In this document: positions 24,026 through 36,647 of the stretch, piece by piece | Position numbering within the stretch: the stretch's first letter is position 1 | Layout: every line of letters starts with the position of its first letter | Assembly: GCA_949130495.1 (NCBI GenBank) | Contig: OX422215.1 | Location: 10,393,302-10,457,301 of the forward strand | DNA: 64,000 bases | Reading direction: 5' to 3' | Source: Sambucus nigra | Lineage: Eukaryota > Streptophyta > Magnoliopsida > Dipsacales > Adoxaceae | Notes under the pieces: generated by a model | What the model was told of the DNA's origin: nothing | Databases searched by the model: none | The model's input: only the letters and a program-made list of their open reading frames with translations | Translations under genes and position numbers: made by a program

Positions 24026-25986
24026 TGAAGTACCTTATACATTTGACTTACTTAAGTCAATATTGTATAAGTGCTCAACTAATTTGGAAATAGTGACAAA
24101 ATTGGTTGTCTAACCTAGAATCCAAAGAGCCTCAGAATTAATCTCTCTAATCCTCTTCAATAATCCAAGAAGGTATAAATTGAATCACACTACACACATT
24201 AGAAGTGCATACATGTGTATATATTGCTTAAAATTGATTGTGTGTTAAATTCCCCGTAAAATGTTATTTTAATAATTTTTTTTGGGGAATTTTTAAACAT
24301 TTTTAAACAATTTTAAAACAATGTTTTCATTAATAAAAATGTGATTATAAAATTTGTGGGGTTAATTTGCTATTTTGAAAAATTCATTTTTCATTAGAAT
24401 GTTTGATTGGGTAGAATGTAAATGCGCTAGAGACTTCAGGGTCCTGCCTGTAATTAACTTTGACGCGCGTTTGTAAGCCACTTATAGGCCAACACTTGTC
24501 ACGTTCCTGATGTATCAATTTGTGTTTGTTATGTGAGAGGGTTGCCTAGTGGTTTGATGATCGTTAGATCAATCCTTATCGATGGCCTGCATGTGTTTTT
24601 AAACCTATCCTTGTGCTATCCTGTGAACCAATCACATTCGACTTATCCACCGCCTTCTTATAACCCTTGGATCAAGTCAATATTAGGAAGACTTAATCTC
24701 AGCTCTTGATTGCCTTCGACTATCCAGAACCTTCCTCCACTCCTATAAAAGCCCTCTAATTCTCAACCTTTCAAGACTTTTGGCAGTCGTCATTTCTGAG
24801 AGAAAAAAATAGAGAGAAGAGAGAAGTGAGAGAGAAGAGAGAGAAAGGGAAAACTGTGTTAGCCAAACCCTAACCCTAACCCTAAACACTTCATATCTGA
24901 TTCAAACCTTCGTATATACAAAACCCCAAACACAACCTTGAGTGTTTGAGAGAGAGTGGTGTTACTGGTTTGTTCATATTGAAGTTGTAACCTCTTGATC
25001 AGTGATCTTATTACCAACTTAAACATTCGTGTGAAGATCTGTATTTCTTCTTCATAGAAATTGTAGATCTACACTCTACATGTTATATTTCACTAGATCT
25101 GCATGTTTCTTTCTCAATTTAAGAAAATCCTTACTGATTTAGTTTTGAAAAATGTTTTATGGTTTCTATTCTTACGAAACTTAACCTTGACCTAGTTGGA
25201 TTCACACTTGGAGATTTTCAATCTCAAAAGTATTTTTAAAATAGAGATTGATTAAGATCTTGATCGATTTAGAAGCAAGATATCCGTGGAATCTGGGATA
25301 TATTCAAAGGTCAAAAAGGTTTCAAGTTCTGTAAGAAAGAAAGAAAAGAAAATCACAGCATATAGTCTTTATATGTAATTTTCTAGGACTGTCTGTAAAA
25401 CTAAGTGTGTGTGAGTTCATGCATGTTGATAGGAATCACATCATAAACACTTATCACACTACTACACTGGAAGTGTTGTGAATAAGATCAAAGATTATTG
25501 AGTCGACGCAAGGAAGCTAAAGCAAAAGGAAGTTATCAAACTAGAAGAACATCATCAACAATCAGATCTATGAGAAGTTAGAAGGACACCAAGTGGGGTA
25601 TATTCCTAAACTTAGAATAGGTTGATTTGTGTGCATGTATGTTGTATTGTTTGTAACTGTTATTTGTTGTTAGTGGATTTTTACTTTCGTGACTTAGAAG
25701 TCACCGTGGATGTTTCCTCTATTGGGAGAGGTTTTACCACGTTAAAAACTGTGTGTTCTGATTATCTTCATCTACTCATCTCATTCTATAGTGTGCTGAA
25801 TTTTTGAAACTGTCTTAGTTTTAAAACTGATTACAAAGTCTTGATTACTCTCGTACATAAGTTTTTGTAAACACATCTTGTTGTTTATAAGTTTTATTTT
25901 CAAAAGAAAAGGGTTTCTTCAACAAACATCTCGGAGTTGCTTATACAGTTTAATCTTGTATTAAACGACATTAGCAACACTTTTCA
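24026..25986 (+). repeat. 3' LTR of E2
   Basis: 1961 bp starting TGAAGTACC, ending ACTTTTCA, followed by TTGGA. A 12-base insertion near 24215 relative to the 5' LTR explains most of the length difference. Confidence 0.95.
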
Positions 25987-25991
25987 TTGGA

Positions 25992-26217
25992 CTCCCCCAC
26001 GTCCATCTTTTACTCCTAGAATATCTCCTTACAAGATTTTAGGGGTAGACTAAGTTATAACCGAATTCAGTTGAGATGTGAGGATCCCGGACTTTGGGTC
26101 GCTTTTATTGGGGTACTAGTGTGGGCTCGTGATGACAAATCGAGGTACCCACAATACCGATAAGTAAAGTACATAAACACGTGTAGATCATAAAAAATAT
26201 CACACACACACAGACAC

Positions 26218-26273
<56 letters not shown>

Positions 26274-28455
26274 ATACATTATAAAATTTCACTTACAAAG
26301 CACAAAGTTCTCTAAAAAACTTTAAAAAAATCATGTATACATTACGAGATTTAACGTATACATTACTAATAAAATCGAGCATACACTATTGGTGTCCTTA
26401 ACCTCACAAAAATACCAAGAAAACAAAATGTGTGCATTTTAAAAGTTAAACGTAAAAAAAGACAACGTTAACTAAAACATATAGGGGAAATGTAGAAAAA
26501 AGAGTTGTTATCATCTTCATATATCTTTAGGATACACAATAATGTTGTTAAAAAATAGTCCATAAAATTATTAAATACCATTAATACCCTTTAATCATCT
26601 TAAAATATAGTTATATTAGTATCTTCTTCATTTTTTTAGACCCATCGTCTACTTCAGAAAAGGACAATGAAGTTTTATTTTATGAAAATAGTCCCTAAAT
26701 TAATATTTTCAAATGTATATTTATATAAATAATGTGTTCCAAACATGTTTACATTGGCTTGTCAAGTCAGATCGTTCCTATCCATTGCACATAATATTAA
26801 ATCGTGTTATTTATGGCATTATTGTGAAACTTAGAACGTTTTTTTTTGTAACTTTTTATGCTTCACCTTATGTAATATTTTTTTCGTAATAAAATGATCT
26901 TTCAATGTTAAGTGCAGATATATATAGCACTAAATTAACGACATGCTTATTGGGGTTTTGGTTTGATATTCTATTCTAAGTAAGTAAGTATTTTAGCCAA
27001 GTTAAACTAGAGCCAAATCAAAAACTTCTTAATATCACAATTGGGGGAAATGTATATAATGTCAACAATTAGAATTATGACTCGACTTACAAATAGATAA
27101 CTTAGACTCCTTAATGAATTGGGTTCTTCTTTGATCTTAATATACTTCCTTGATATTTTATGTTAATATACATTTCCACACCCCCATTTTTTTTATCAGG
27201 AATTTATTAATCTCAACTTTTATGACATTTAACCAATTTTACGCTTCTCAAATTCTTCTTCATCCATAAATCAACCTCTCTCTAGTTTTACTCCATCCAT
27301 CCCAAATTAGGATGGGTTATTCCTTTTTGGGTTGTCCCAAGTGAATAGCCCTTATTCCATTTTTAGTCGAACATCAGTGATAGTGAACCATATGTCAGAC
27401 AAGTAATATGTCTTGATCTTGGACATTTATTAGTATCCTTAACAAACATAAATGTCAAATTTGAACTAATATATTGAAATAAAAGGAAAAATTTATTTTA
27501 CCTGGTTGTGCCATAACCATGCATCACATCGTTACTAGGGGAATCAGATACAAGGACTATGAGGTTATAAATACAATGTTTCCAAAACATAAATATTAAA
27601 AAATCAATTCAAAATATCATATTTTACAACTGTGGGTGAAGGGATAATATTTTTTTCACTAATGAGTTTCAAACCAATTCTTAATTGTACAATTTATCAT
27701 TTGTATAGTAAACTTCAAATAGAAATATTTTTTATTTTCATAACATTTATCATTCGCACAACACACATATACACCAACTAGTTGTAGTAAAAACATGATC
27801 TTTTTCTTAACTTTTTTCACCTTTTGCAAAACCTGCATTTCTTTTTGAGTAATTGTAGAGAGACACGGGATTCAAACACAATTCTATACACACTGTCGTG
27901 TCGTACTCGTATTGGCTCGTTCTGGGCTCCACTGCTGCGAAGCCTGTGTGGATCCCGGGCATGAGCTAATGCGGGTGCGACACATCAGAGTGTCTTCCAA
28001 ATTTTGTCTTAATCCCATGTAAATTTAGAAGGACTCTTTCTTTTTAGGATTGTGTTCCTTTTGGAACAAAAATTATTTTTGCAATATTATATGCAAATAT
28101 GATTTCCTTAATATTAAATATAAAATATGGAAGCCATTCATACAAGTAGTTTGAGTAATTAGAAATTCCACCTTTTATCATACACATTAATTGATTTTCA
28201 TTTTTTTCTTTTCTTGCTTGTATATCCATCTTATGTCTTTTAAGATACAAACATGTGCATATATATATACTTATACTAGTTTTCAGACACGCATGAATCA
28301 CGATCAATTTGTACATTTTTGTATACCATATGCAATAACAATAATTAGAATTCGATATTGGTGAGCGCTTGGGCAAATGAGCATGGTTGTAAAACTTACA
28401 ATTGGCTTGCTAGGTACCAAAGAGTTTCCCACACATACTACAGGCTTGTTTAGTA
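25992..28455. other. AT-rich spacer between E2 and E3
   Basis: No gene recognised. A (TA)22 microsatellite lies at 26221-26265. Open stretches, including a 110-codon one on the minus strand near 28044-28376, have low-complexity composition and no family resemblance. Confidence 0.5.
26221..26265. repeat. (TA)n microsatellite
   Basis: About 22 uninterrupted TA units, preceded by a CACACACA run. Confidence 0.95.
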
Positions 28456-28979
28456 CCATGTGTAATACCCCGTATTTTTATGGCTTTTAAATTTAGGGAT
28501 TAATTAAATTTAATTCAGATAAATTAATTTAATATTAATCCGGAATGTTGTTTTAAATATTTACTAGCGTGACGAGAGTTAGTAATTATTGAAATTTGTT
28601 GAATGTTACTGTACGAGTATAGTAATATATGAGATTTATTTTATAAAATTATCACGTGTGAATAAAATGGCAATTATGGAAATTTAGGTCGGGACACGCC
28701 TGTGTCGTGTCGGGACTGAATTATTATTATAAAAAGTGAATAAATTATAAGTTGCTCATATGGTCATTTTGAGTGCGTCAAAGTGTCCGGAAGGGTCGAG
28801 ATAGTCAAAAAAGTGTACCCGGGGGTTTAGTTTGGGTCTCGGGGCATTTTTAGGCCTAATTAGTACCCCAGGAGGGCGTTTTGGACATTTCGTAATTATG
28901 GGTAATTAAACCCACGAATTTGCAAGGGTTATATCAGATGTTAAGTGTTATCTTCTAGGGTTAACACAATCAAAAACTA

Positions 28980-29225
28980 ATGATGGCCATTGGAGAGGAA
29001 GTGGAGGAGCTTTCCAAGAGTTCTAGGTCAAGAACTCCTCCGGTTGCACCGCCGTCACCGCCAAATCGTAGATCGCGCGAAGGGGATCACAACCACACCT
29101 TTTTCTTCCACAAATCAGAGACTAAATTCCCAGGCAAGTATCTTTCTTGCTTTAATCAAGTAAATGCATCCCTTTATATTAGTCTAAGGTTGATTAGAAT
29201 TAGTGTTCTTGAAGAAAAACGTTAA
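28980..29225 (+). other. 81-codon ORF inside E3 LTR
   Basis: An ATG-initiated stretch with a GC-rich Ser/Pro-rich start (SRSRTPPVAPPSPPN) in an AT-rich LTR. A donor-like CAGGCAAGTATC lies at about 29131. The 3' LTR copy (43473-43718) is also open. At least eight residues differ between the copies and most changes are replacing, so I see no sign of selection on the peptide. Not recognised; it may be a leader ORF or an old captured exon. Confidence 0.3.
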
Positions 29226-29579
29226 TTGGAGACAAAAATTGCATGTTGTAGAGATAGAGATCATATTTCTGGAAATCCATTTCACATGTAGAAGTTGAAC
29301 CACGAATTTCCATGGTATTAGGGATATAAAATATGGAAAAAGAATGAAAGAAACTAGGATGAATAAAATATTAGGGTTCATGATAATTATATAGAGTTTG
29401 GCCCTTTTAACCCATGATTCTTGATGAAAACTCGCATGCCTTACGTAGATTATTACTCAATTGGGTTTATTATGTTTGTGGTATCAATTTCTGGGAGTTT
29501 GGGAGTTAAAAGTTTAGAATTTGATGAGTTTGGATGATAGAACCCGTAACTGGTATTCTGCAGATTTCGCCATACCCGT

Positions 29580-29617
29580 TTGATCGATCGATCGATCGAC
29601 GGTTCGATCGATCGACC
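29580..29617. repeat. GATCGATC palindrome cluster in E3 5' LTR
   Basis: Runs of GATCGATC broken by ACGGTTC, 1119 bases into the LTR. The 3' LTR copy at 44074-44150 is expanded to 77 bases with extra units. Confidence 0.95.
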
Positions 29618-31514
29618 CCTCCTAAAAAATTGCACTTTTTGGTCGTGTTAGCTTAATCCGATTCTATAAGTAGAAAACCTTGATTAGGGTTGCTAGAACA
29701 TAATGGGACATAAAAAGGACCAGTAGGGTCAAGATAGACCCCGTTAAGTGGAACTTTAATGTGAAGGAAAATAAAGGGTTAAACGGGGAGATATTCATAC
29801 ATAGGAAATCATACGTGCGTTGATTAAATAATCGAAATGTCTAGGAAGTTGGATTATAAAGTAAGTGAGGGCCTACTGAAATTGTACTTAGGTAAAGATA
29901 ATACTTCAATAGGCGAGAAGTGAGTTTAGAATAACTTAATTACGAGAATAAAATGAACGAGTCCGTTGTACGAAATAATCGAGTAAAATTTGTAATAACG
30001 GATAATTATAATTATGGGTCGTGAGCGCACCTAATTCAACAATGGGGATGTGTGTATATATATATATATATATATATGACTGTGTGATTGTGCATATATT
30101 ATTTCTGTGTAAAAATCATACTCGGGCTACTTGCTATCACGGGGGTTTCCGCGCCGGGACGGTCTTATCTCGATGGGACCTTAATGGGGGATATTGACTC
30201 GTACCCTAGAACATAGGATTCCTTGGTACAGGCTATCTGATTGATAGTCAGACGGTCCTAAGAGACGTGAGAGTATGTGGTGACCTCTTAGTGACTTGGA
30301 ACTATGCTTCGCCTCCATTTGTATGTGTTTGTGTTAATGCAGTTCGAGGGTGATTCCGAACTAGCATTTCCCTAAATATGTGTGATACAGGGACTTGATA
30401 GCAGAGTATGCCAGCACCATAGTTTTTATGTGGGGTTCTGTTAGTATATATGTAGTATATGAGTGACTGGTATATATATACTTATTCATGGAAACTTTGC
30501 ACCATAGATTTTATGTGGGGTGTCATTTGTAAATGTATTATATGTGTCATTAATATATACCAGTGTATTTATATGAGAACTTTCTACTAAGTGAAATAGT
30601 AGTTAAGTAAAGTATGAAATTCTTCAACTTCACTATAAGTATTCGGAGACATTATGACGATGCGAAATTATTCTAAATAACGTAAGAAATCTTGAAGAGA
30701 TAGATTTTACTAAAGTGACTATCATAACCTTAATTTAACGTGTTAAGACTTATGCAAAATAAGTTAGAGAGATATATGGGATTCATTAGTACGGTAGACG
30801 TGCACACCAGATGAGATGCGAGAATTCTCAAGAGAGTGTCGCATACTAATATGACTGTTGCATTAACCGGTAAACATTTTAAATACTTGCTAAAGTATTT
30901 TTAAAACTGTTTTACATTCAGGCTCTGACCCATTTGCCATTACCTCTCTCTCTTGTATAAATATGTATATATTACAGGTGCCCAGCCACAGGGGCGTCTT
31001 GCATAGGATCCTTTGGAAGGAACGCGCTGCAGCTTAGGTAGGAGTTATAGGCCTCTTGCTTAGACGACCTCTTTTCTTGATTCCACTTCTAGCACTATTT
31101 ATTCAGTTGAGCATGTGTCGCCCTTTTTCCATTATTCAGTTATCTATCGGATATTGTGATTTGTTTATTTCAGTATTTACACTTTGGGATTTATTACTGT
31201 CAGGATGTTTTTCCTTTAAGTTTTATATGTTGGAATTACTTTGTTGGAGGTTTAATTATTGGATTGTTTGTTCCAGTATAGTTGTTGTGTGATTCTTTAA
31301 TTATGAATTATGTAAAGATTTAAATTATGGTTTATAAAATAAAATTTGGAAAGTAATGTCTAAAATGGTTTTGACACTTAGCTTAATTATTTAGGGTGTT
31401 TAAATTGGAAAAGTTATTTTTCGACAGTGATGCTAACAATGAACCAACTGTTCACCTTGATTTTAATTTAATAAAGGAGTGATCGTCCGGTATTTAATTA
31501 GGCGGGGTGTCACA

Positions 31515-33219
31515 GGTGGTATCAGAGAATCAGGTTCTAGTGTCCTTTTGGATCTGTGCGGATTATCATGCTTTCAGCGTTGCTTTGTTTGATATAGAGC
31601 CCTATGTTTAGGATTGTCGATTTCTTTGATGAGATTTTGTTCTCCTGCTATAACAGATGTATCTTAGTGAATTCTAATTTCGTTCGGATGTGTGCGTGTA
31701 CCGAGCGATAACGGATGTCAGAAGAGGACCGTTAAGCGGACATCAGGAGGCAGGGCTCAGTTGAGGTGGTAAAATATATTCGAGGAAGATGACCGTAGTC
31801 GAGGCCGCCTCCATTATGGCACGAGAAGCTAAGACTAGAAAGGTGACTAAGGCGCAGCCATGATTTCCAAATGCTGCTATAGTCAAATGAGGTGCGAGAG
31901 TAAACTCACCCAACGTATTACAAAACGTGTGGAGAACTGTCAGTGGGAAATTCTAGAAAACGCGGGAATTGTGTGTGTTTACTAAAGGAGGTAAAGTATC
32001 CAAAGATTTAGATATAGGACGAAGTGTGGCTAACTAGAACTGAAAATTTAGAGAAAAATTTCTTGGCTTTCGGGACGAAGTTATATGATGGGAGTCAATC
32101 ACCAATTTTAGAAGTAGAATGCTATGTCTATAGGAGAACCTCAGATATAGTGTTGACCGTATGTCCCTTCATCAGATGTTCAGGATTAGAAGTGAACTTT
32201 GTCCTGAACTCATCATAGGAGGACGTGACAGAGGTCCAATTGTGAATAGGAAACTTAACCGTTAGCGAAATTTTGTATCGGGAGATGTAGATACAAGTGA
32301 AGTAAACGACTCTAAGTAGGAGATCAACTCGTAATAATAGTTGATAACATTCAAAGAGGAAATTCTGATGGACGGCCGATGCAGAGGCTGACAATGTCAT
32401 ATTTTATCAATATAGATGATAACGCTTCTTTGTGGGGGGAGCTAAAAGAATCAAAGAATTTAGTCGAGAATAAGACTGAATACAACGGTGGTGGTGTAGC
32501 ACCACAAAGGGATGTGGATACACATCAGATGACCCATTTAAATGATTCGGATAGTTAAATTCTTACCAAGTGGTGGTGAATTTAGTAAAGACTCTTATAG
32601 ATAGTGACATGTTCTTTAGGGCCTAAAAGGCTAAGGGAATAATCGGGGTAACCAGCAGGAATCGAGTCTACTAAAAGTCCGAGAGAAGGACAATCCTAAC
32701 CTGGTTAGTAGGACAGGTAATAAGTGGATTATGTGTTGAGGTATTTTGTTCGGAGTGAGATCGCTCGCGATAATATGTTCCGAAGTGAGTAAAGGGACAG
32801 GAATACGGTTCCTAGTAAAAGACAACGATTAAAGTAGTTTTGTTTGGTTTGAGTAGACGTGTTACGTCCGAAAACCATTTGTGCAGTCAAGACAATTGAC
32901 AAGGTGGAAGTATAAGTTGTATCCTCAGAGGATGAGACGTGTTTATGTGACACGAGCGACTCACTATATTTTGTTCCTTGCTAGATTAGCATGTGAGACG
33001 AGTTTAATGCATATAATTATAAACATTATTATTATATGGATATTTTTCCCTAGTGTAGCGGGATTTTTCTTTAGTGCTATCCGCGGAGGATGAATGAGTA
33101 TATTAACAGTGTTATGTATCTTATTGAGGTTACTCGTTGTAGTGATGCGATATGCAAGTATGATATTATCTTTGTTAAAATGTTATAGAAATGGTTAGTA
33201 CGATAGTGGGCATTTATTG
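31515..33219 (+). pseudogene. E3 interior, left part (decayed gag region)
   Basis: Begins with GGTGGTATCAGAGAATCAGG, the primer-site region, then degenerate sequence. No ORF longer than about 90 codons and no intact domain is readable. By position it corresponds to leader and gag. It ends at TATTG (33215-33219), the target duplication of E4. Confidence 0.6.
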
Positions 33220-34885
33220 TGAAAAACCCTGGATTTTGATAATGTCAATTGAAATATAATTTCCTTTTAAATAAGTACGGAAGCGTAAGGTGATGGTTCA
33301 AATTTAAGCACAACAAATAACAAATTTTAATTTCTTAAAAAGAATTAAAATTAAACCAAGTGAAGTCAAATTAATCAATTAATATAATTAATAAATTCAC
33401 TTAAACCAAATCAATAATTCAAGCCCTAGAATTTGCCTAAGTCATAATTAACAATTATCCAAAGTTAGGCGAAACCAATTTTAGCAAAGTACTTGAATAA
33501 ACCAAATATACCCAATATATAATTTAGCACCAAATTAAATGAGTGTGATGATTTAAACCGAATTTTATCTTGAATTATTCAAACCATGCGTTCTACGTTA
33601 TTAAAGCAAGATAAAATAAATCAATCACACTATGCCGCGATGTACGAGGAAAAACCCAAGACGGGAAACAACCTCGGACGGACCTAGCCACAAATCCACT
33701 AGATACGAAATTACAATTACAAGACAGATAGACTTACAACGACTGACTCGATCCCTCTCAAGCCTCGACGCTTCTTCTTGTAGACACCTCTTCCTAGCGG
33801 ATAACCTCGGAACACCACTGCGGTCTCGGAATCCACCGATAGGGCTTTCTATGGTCACCGTCACCCAAGCAAGGAGCCTTTCTCCAAGTGGGTAGAATCA
33901 CAACAAAATGTCTTCTTCTTTGATGGATGTAGAAGCAAACCAAAACTTCTTTTTGAAACGAAAGAGATAAACCGGTGCCAAACTCCAAGCAATTGATATG
34001 TATAAAAGAACTTAGAATAAACAAACTTGGGTGTAATCTAGAGTGTTAAGTGAATTTCTCTTTGAAAATCACCACTCAAAACATGAACATTTTCCTAAAC
34101 AATTTTTGCTCTCAAACTCTCTCTAAGAGATAAACTAGGTTGGAAAAGTTATGGAAAATGTTAAGTTGGAAAATGTCATTCCCGCACCTATTAAAGTCTG
34201 TAAAAGTTGGTTAAAAAACAAGTGGGGAAGTGGGTGCAAAACTGCCAAAAAACTGCCAATAATTGTTCCCGCCCAGCATCTCGTTCGAACGACATTTCGT
34301 TCGAACGAAATCTCGTTCGAACGAGACTTCTAACTACGTTCCAGATTGAACTCGTTAGAATCTCGTTGGATATCTCGTTCGAACAGAAGGTTCGTTCGAA
34401 CGACATATCGAACGACATTTCATTGGCCTATAATGGAACCTCGTTGGCAAACTCGTTCGAACGACATCTGGTTCAAACGAAAAAACTCGTTCGAACGACA
34501 TATCTAACGAACCACCAGAAAGTTTGAAAAATTCATTTTTAGCCCAGAAAACTTTATAAACATTTATTTAAAGTTTTAATTAATTCTTTCTTAAAACCAA
34601 ACGCAGTTTTTATAAACCTAACACCCAATAAACTTGTTCCAAGCTCCTATATATATATAATTGCATTCATACCTTGGGAGCATGGAACTATGGTTGATGA
34701 CGTAGAAACGAGGCGCGCAAACCGGCATATTTGATGAAGCTTTATACTCTTTGCCGCTACGTCTTCAACAAACACTTCATAGGCTTGAGAATATTACAAT
34801 TAAATGCTATCCTATGAATAAATGTTTTTGTCCGGAATTGAGCCAAAACTATATATGGACTCAATTGGAAATTTGTGTCCTTACA
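33220..34885 (-). repeat. 3' LTR of E4 (left copy)
   Basis: 1666 bp. On the plus strand it reads TGAAAAACCC...CCTTACA. Contains the TCGTTCGAACGA cluster at 34280-34512. Bounded on the right by the purine tract complement. Confidence 0.93.
34280..34512. repeat. TCGTTCGAACGA palindrome cluster in E4 LTR
   Basis: Six or more copies of the self-complementary word TCGTTCGAACGA or close variants over about 230 bases; mirrored in the other LTR at 39716-39950, where some copies have been lost to point changes. Confidence 0.92.
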
Positions 34886-36647
34886 AATCTCCCCCTTTGG
34901 CTATTCTGGGACAAAAACCAAACAAAAATCCTAAAGGGCCGTCAAGCTCTACTAGACTCAAAACATAACCCACCCAAACTTGACTCAACCCAAGGTTCAA
35001 ACTCTTTGCCATTGAAAGATGCCTCTCTAGAATAATTCCTGCACACTTAAGCAAACTCATCAAATGCATAGGGAATATCAAAGTATTAAATGCAATTTTA
35101 ATTAATAACTCCCCCTTAAATTAATTCTCCCCTTTATCAAACACATGACCTACTTAGAAAGACGTCTCCCCCTAAGATAAATCTCCCCTAAACTAAGATA
35201 CGATAATAATAGGATTAGATACCATTTCTCCTCCTATCATCATTCTCCCCCTTTTTGTTCAGGAATAGGCAAAGGATAAAGAACTAATAAACATAAAATC
35301 ATGTTGAAGCTTAAAGTGATAAGACATGAAAGCATATGGGCAACAAAAGCAATGCAAAGGCAAACAATTATCATATATATATATATATATTAGAAATATA
35401 CCAATAGAGTACTTGCATATATATATAGATATAAACACACACATGACACAAAATACAATAAGTTTGCACACTCGTATGGCAAAAATGTGTCATATGGAAA
35501 CGTAAGTGTAGGGGTGTGAACTAGCAACAAATAAATTTAGACCCAAACACTTAAAACATGTTCACGGAGTTCTCATTTGATTGCAAACTTTATCACATTT
35601 AAATATAACCTCATGTGACAATATGAAGATTGAACTCAATGAACAAACATACACAATGCATACAAGCCTAGCATGATGATGATTCTACAAACCAAATAGA
35701 GTCATGACATTAAAGACAACTAGGATAAACGGACATTGTGCAAACCGTTGATATACCATCCAATTCTCCCTCAATAAGCATATATATTCTTTTGAGTTTG
35801 AATGAATATATCAAACAAACATAGGCCTTGGCAATGGTTTTCTTTTTAATGCCAAATATTCTGTTTTTAGGCCTTTGGATCACGTAGTTCTTTTAGATCC
35901 AATAAACGGTGGCTTACTATCGCAAAGGATTTAATTCATCCTTTCGGAGCCCTTCCCCGTGCACATTTATTTTTATCATGTTTTTCATTTTTCACACAAA
36001 TCTCACATGCAACGGATTTTGACATGCACTAGTCCTCCTAGGTCATAGATATGTAGATGACTAGATTGGTAGGAGAACACCTCAAAAAGCTCAAATATAA
36101 CATGTGACATTAAGATTCAAAAGAGCTCGTGCATGTGTGAAAAGAGGCATATAGAAATAGAATCCATTTAAACAACACAAAATCAAACTACTCCATAAAA
36201 TATGGTAAAGAACATTTTAAGGATTGACAATCTAAACCAAAAGTTCTAGCCACATGGGAGCGTAAACGATGGGATTCAAACACAAATATATGCCACTTAA
36301 AGTGTGTCAAACTAAAATACACACAAAATAAAATCTTTTTGAGTTTTTGAAATTTTTAACCAAAAATAAATAATATATACTCAAAAGACAAACACAACCC
36401 ATTTGAATCTTTCATTAAGCTTAAATTACCAAGAGATAAAATCCAAATGATTAACAAAAATCTTTTTGTATTTTTCATTTAATGCAAACAAAATGAAGGA
36501 AATGTAATACAAAAGATAAACAAAAATCATAATTCTAGCATGGGATAAGCATGGATCAAAGACTAGAAAAATGATTAAACAAGCATACATTTAGCATGTG
36601 AGTATAGCATGAAGTACAAACGCTAAAGTATGAAAACACTAACACAT
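34886..36647 (-). other. E4 3' untranslated region with a ladder of polypurine tracts
   Basis: About 1.75 kb with no pol remnant in any frame. The true tract (sense AAAGGGGGAGATT) is at 34886-34898. Further sense-strand purine tracts (AGGGGAGA, AGGGGGAGA, AAAAAGGGGGAGA types) lie at about 35109, 35127, 35165, 35182 and 35244. A TA microsatellite is near 35372. Confidence 0.8.

Larger units (their letters stand above)
16175..25986 (+). mobile_element. E2: SIRE-like Ty1/copia retrotransposon, inactivated (9812 bp)
   Basis: LTRs of 1947 and 1961 bp (TGAAKTACC...TTTTCA) flank a primer site, gag-pol and a polypurine tract. The 5-bp target duplication TTGGA is exact (16170-16174 and 25987-25991). 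LTRs differ at roughly 40 positions plus a 12-base indel, about 2%. The coding region has one gag frameshift, five in-frame stops and a lost RT catalytic Asp. Gag architecture and the AAGGGGGAGAT tract place it near SIRE; its LTRs share no obvious similarity with those of E1. Confidence 0.95.
28461..31514 (+). repeat. 5' LTR of E3
   Basis: 3054 bp with a GATCGATC cluster at 29580-29617, a TA microsatellite near 30053-30077, and an open reading stretch at 28980-29225. Ends GGGGTGTCACA, followed by the primer site. Confidence 0.93.

Noticed and set aside
27289..27303. TACTCCATCCATCCC as a Stowaway MITE end
   Set aside because: Resembles the CTCCCTCCGTCCC terminus, but I found no complementary end or TA duplication nearby.
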